Translations under genes and position numbers: made by a program | Notes under the pieces: generated by a model | Seen by the model: the letters and a program-made list of their open reading frames with translations, nothing else | What the model was told of the DNA's origin: nothing | The model's database searches: none | NCBI GenBank assembly: GCA_002343485.1 | Contig: DDST01000164.1 | Location: forward strand, 5,332-30,752 | Direction: 5' to 3' | Length of the DNA stretch: 25,421 nt | DNA from: Proteobacteria bacterium UBA2383 | Lineage (GTDB): Bacteria > Pseudomonadota > Gammaproteobacteria > Competibacterales > Competibacteraceae | Part shown: positions 24,401 through 25,421 of the stretch, piece after piece | How the letters are laid out: each line of letters begins with the position of its first letter | Numbering within the stretch: the stretch's first letter is position 1

Positions 24401-24950
24401 CAACCACCGCGCGCAGCACGCCGGCCACTTGCCGCTCCGCATTGCGAATCGGGGTATGAATCAGCAGCGACCGGCGGCCGGTCGTCAGGGACGTGGCGAT
24501 TTCCCAGCTTTGACGACCCTGCTGCGCGGCGGTTTGGAAGGAAGGTTGTTCCCCGATCAAGGGCGCGCCGCCCACATGCGACGACGCCAGCTGCTGCCCA
24601 TCCAAGCTAAAAGCCGACAGTCGCGTGAAGCCGGTAAACTCGAAGAACAGCCATTCGAGTAAGGTTGTCTGGCGGTCGGCCGCCATGCCGGCGATGTCCG
24701 GCAGAACAGCGATGGCGCGGGTGTTGCCCAACAGGGTCGTGACATAGAGTTCAATCTCAGCGGACAGACCACGGGCCAAGCCGGTCAACTCACGCGTCGA
24801 CTGTTGCGTCAGCACCTGCTGTCCCAGCGTGATCAGCGTTAACCCAGACAGGCTAAGCGGCAGAATTCCAGCCAGGATCAACCCTAGCAGGATTTGCGCT
24901 TGTAGCGTCTTGAAACAGCAGGACAGACGCATGAACGGTAAGAGACTCAC
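21435..24950 (-). CDS. hybrid sensor histidine kinase (dCache-HAMP-PAS-GAF-PAS-HK-REC)
   Basis: 1171 residues, inner membrane. Helices at about 18-43 and 284-306 bound a periplasmic dCache-type sensor (RELTGLARGLSAEIELYV at its start, YAPVTGIGWIVVVEQP at its end). Then HAMP (about 305-360), PAS (about 368-475), GAF (about 485-630), PAS/PAC (about 640-762), HisKA with His804 (MSHELRTPLNA), HATPase with NLLSNAIKYN, DTGRGIA and GTGLGLA, and a receiver (about 1044-1160) with Asp1095 (LLDLHLPD) and Lys1147. The GTG start shares GTGA with the stop of the LivK-like binding protein; an ATG at 24932 is an alternative and neither has a good ribosome site. As with the PhnD/BarA-like pair, a periplasmic binding protein is fused translationally to a kinase. 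Confidence 0.9.
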   Translation of the reverse strand: MSLLPFMRLSCCFKTLQAQILLGLILAGILPLSLSGLTLITLGQQVLTQQSTRELTGLARGLSAEIELYVTTLLGNTRAIAVLPDIAGMAADRQTTLLEWLFFEFTGFTRLSAFSLDGQQLASSHVGGAPLIGEQPSFQTAAQQGRQSWEIATSLTTGRRSLLIHTPIRNAERQVAGVLRAVVDLANLANLVAHTEIGGGGRAVVLDGAGRALIHPEQAVMMNSELYAWPGLTGASYPAGPGTFHYIWRSQPYVASYAPVTGIGWIVVVEQPESEVLAPVINLRLIGLVALALSVTLALAVSIFIVRRLIQPLAHLASAAQAFGAGEADVPLSADQSSAEEITLVIAAFLNMRTAVSEAMQRERSERALSEAILASVPTGLLVVSSDLRVFSANKSLVRLTGVGVTTSTSLDHALPDEELRERIAQAVNKRLAATDLIVDSGQPRRLLRVFITPIDVEESAQGDRWLVGLEDLTEIAQIRLRYRMLETLQQISNLILGSVDLKVTLQQILERTLALGPFDVGLVRLQPFDQIADGLLFSAGFQNPPQASLVDGPPAHLQEIQRSVSPNAFAALPDFQREEVYSALIAPMRAGGETFGSIELGSRTKHSFADTEKELLETVGSQVGLAVQKARLDDALRKSEAEARLLSLVASRTDNAVIITDRLGLVEWVNDGFTRITGYILEEVQGRTPGSILQGPESDREVIAYMRKHIAEGSAFNCEIINYHKTGRIYWIYIEGQPLYDQAGQVNRFMALESDITEQKRIQQALTAANAELEQALLTAKHNAEKATAASSAKSEFLSRMSHELRTPLNAILGFAQILEDEELPAAQAAAIQQILHAGHHLLNLINEVLDLSRVEAGKMSLSLQPVVVSMAVREAVDMLRPIAAKNKIAMEYQIANAGTGQVCVDNSRFKQVLVNLLSNAIKYNHPGGRIIVAVKPGESGKVRISITDTGRGIAPDKMQRLFMPFDRLDAETTRVEGTGLGLALSKRLMELMGGTIGATSVAGQGSVFWLDLPQSDACVASNAVLATAAMAEPAVLPASVAYTVLYIEDNPANLQLVEVVLRRRQEIRLLSATAGRPGLEMAQKNQPGLILLDLHLPDLSGYEVLALLKEHPATQHIPVVVVSADVLSQSTEQLSAAGASACIAKPLNIGKFLSLVDRLLADKVTNEDL

Positions 24951-25421
24951 TGGGGCAAACGGGGTTGCGGCGCAGGGAGCAATTGACCGTTCCGCCAGAC
25001 GGCCATCAAGTAGTCGGCGGCAATGAGGGCATCATGGCGTTCAGGAGTAAAAGCCGGGGCGTAGCGTTTTACTAGACCGTCATAGGCACCTAGATTCTCC
25101 AGGGCGGCGCGAACCTTGGGGCCGTCGCTGGAGGCCGCCTGCCGGATAGCCAATGCCAGCAAATGAACGCCATCGTAACCGTGAGCCACGCCGACCGGTG
25201 CACGAATTTCAGCAGCAGTACGAGTTTGGAACCGGCGGTGATAATTTTTGATCACCCGTTCGCCAAGCGCGCTCTGGGTTCCCAGAAACGAATAGGTTTG
25301 CAAGGTGAAAACACCCTCCGCATTCTCCACGCCTGCTAGCGGCACAAATTCGCCGCCGCTAATGCCCCAATGGCTGATGACGGGTATTTTCCAGTTCTGA
25401 TACCAAGTAGCGTTTATAGAT
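24947..25421 (-). CDS. LivK-like (type 1) periplasmic binding protein, C-terminal part, cut by window edge
   Basis: The frame is open to the right edge. The visible 157 or so codons are the C-terminal part of a type 1 periplasmic binding protein (branched-chain amino acid/amide family). It begins with the lobe segment SINATWYQNWKIPVISHWG (a strand and turn typical of LivK/UrtA proteins), then GVENAEGVFTLQTYSF, VGVAHGYDGVHLLALAIRQA and a final segment YLMAVWRNGQLLP, typical of the family's end. The signal peptide and first lobe lie outside the window. The stop overlaps the start of the dCache hybrid kinase by 4 nt, and no permease gene follows, so a sensory partner role is likely. Confidence 0.8.
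   Translation of the reverse strand, partial: SINATWYQNWKIPVISHWGISGGEFVPLAGVENAEGVFTLQTYSFLGTQSALGERVIKNYHRRFQTRTAAEIRAPVGVAHGYDGVHLLALAIRQAASSDGPKVRAALENLGAYDGLVKRYAPAFTPERHDALIAADYLMAVWRNGQLLPAPQPRLPQ

Noticed and set aside
1..25421. tRNA, rRNA, CRISPR array, transposase or integrase
   Set aside because: No cloverleaf or conserved rRNA stretch, no regularly spaced repeats and no mobile-element protein motif was seen on either strand.

Overview
The window reads as chromosomal DNA of a Gram-negative proteobacterium, probably a gammaproteobacterium. It carries outer-membrane polysaccharide export proteins, BarA-type tripartite hybrid kinases and Wzx/Wzz/Wza-type genes. A genus cannot be fixed by eye. 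A Competibacter-like relative is one possibility, suggested by the amylase, the many hybrid kinases and the GTTGGGTTA-type palindromes, but this is inference. I see no insertion sequence, CRISPR array, rRNA, tRNA or phage gene.

Layout: the first 1.3 kb is on the + strand, with the C-terminus of a GH13 alpha-amylase (cut by the window edge), a short spacer with overlapping palindromes, and a glutathione S-transferase. Everything from 1.3 kb to the right edge is on the - strand, so it is transcribed from right to left. In transcription order there are two blocks. Block A (25.4 to 16.5 kb) has a LivK-type periplasmic binding protein (cut by the edge), a dCache/HAMP/PAS/GAF/PAS hybrid histidine kinase, a receiver-kinase protein and a receiver-GGDEF(degenerate)-EAL c-di-GMP phosphodiesterase, all overlapping. 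After a 90-bp gap come a one-helix membrane protein, a DUF6492-like glycosyltransferase and a vWA/thrombospondin-3 lipoprotein-like protein. Block B (16.0 to 1.3 kb) is one run of ten tightly spaced or overlapping genes: a seven-SLBB polysaccharide export protein, a Wzz-like chain-length protein, a Wzx-like flippase, a PAPS sulfotransferase, a four-domain fusion (WecG/TagA glycosyltransferase-STAS-STAS-Nudix), a receiver-PP2C phosphatase (RsbU-like), a STAS anti-anti-sigma-like protein (RsbV-like), a serine-kinase/anti-sigma-like ATPase (RsbW-like), a PhnD-like binding protein and a BarA-like hybrid kinase with HPt.

Working together (inference): Block B looks like a polysaccharide assembly and sulfation operon with a complete Rsb-type partner switch and a ligand-sensing phosphorelay built into it. 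The striking point is that the partner-switch substrate domain, STAS with its phospho-acceptor Ser, is present twice inside the glycosyltransferase itself. That suggests the switch may act directly on polysaccharide synthesis as well as through a soluble STAS protein. Block A would add c-di-GMP turnover under control of a second binding-protein/kinase pair. No Wzy polymerase and no phosphoglycosyl initiating transferase is present here, so those steps must be encoded elsewhere.

The only stretch over 300 bp without a confident gene is 16007-16532. It holds a coding-like 47-codon fragment and a weak hairpin, and no promoter I would stand behind.
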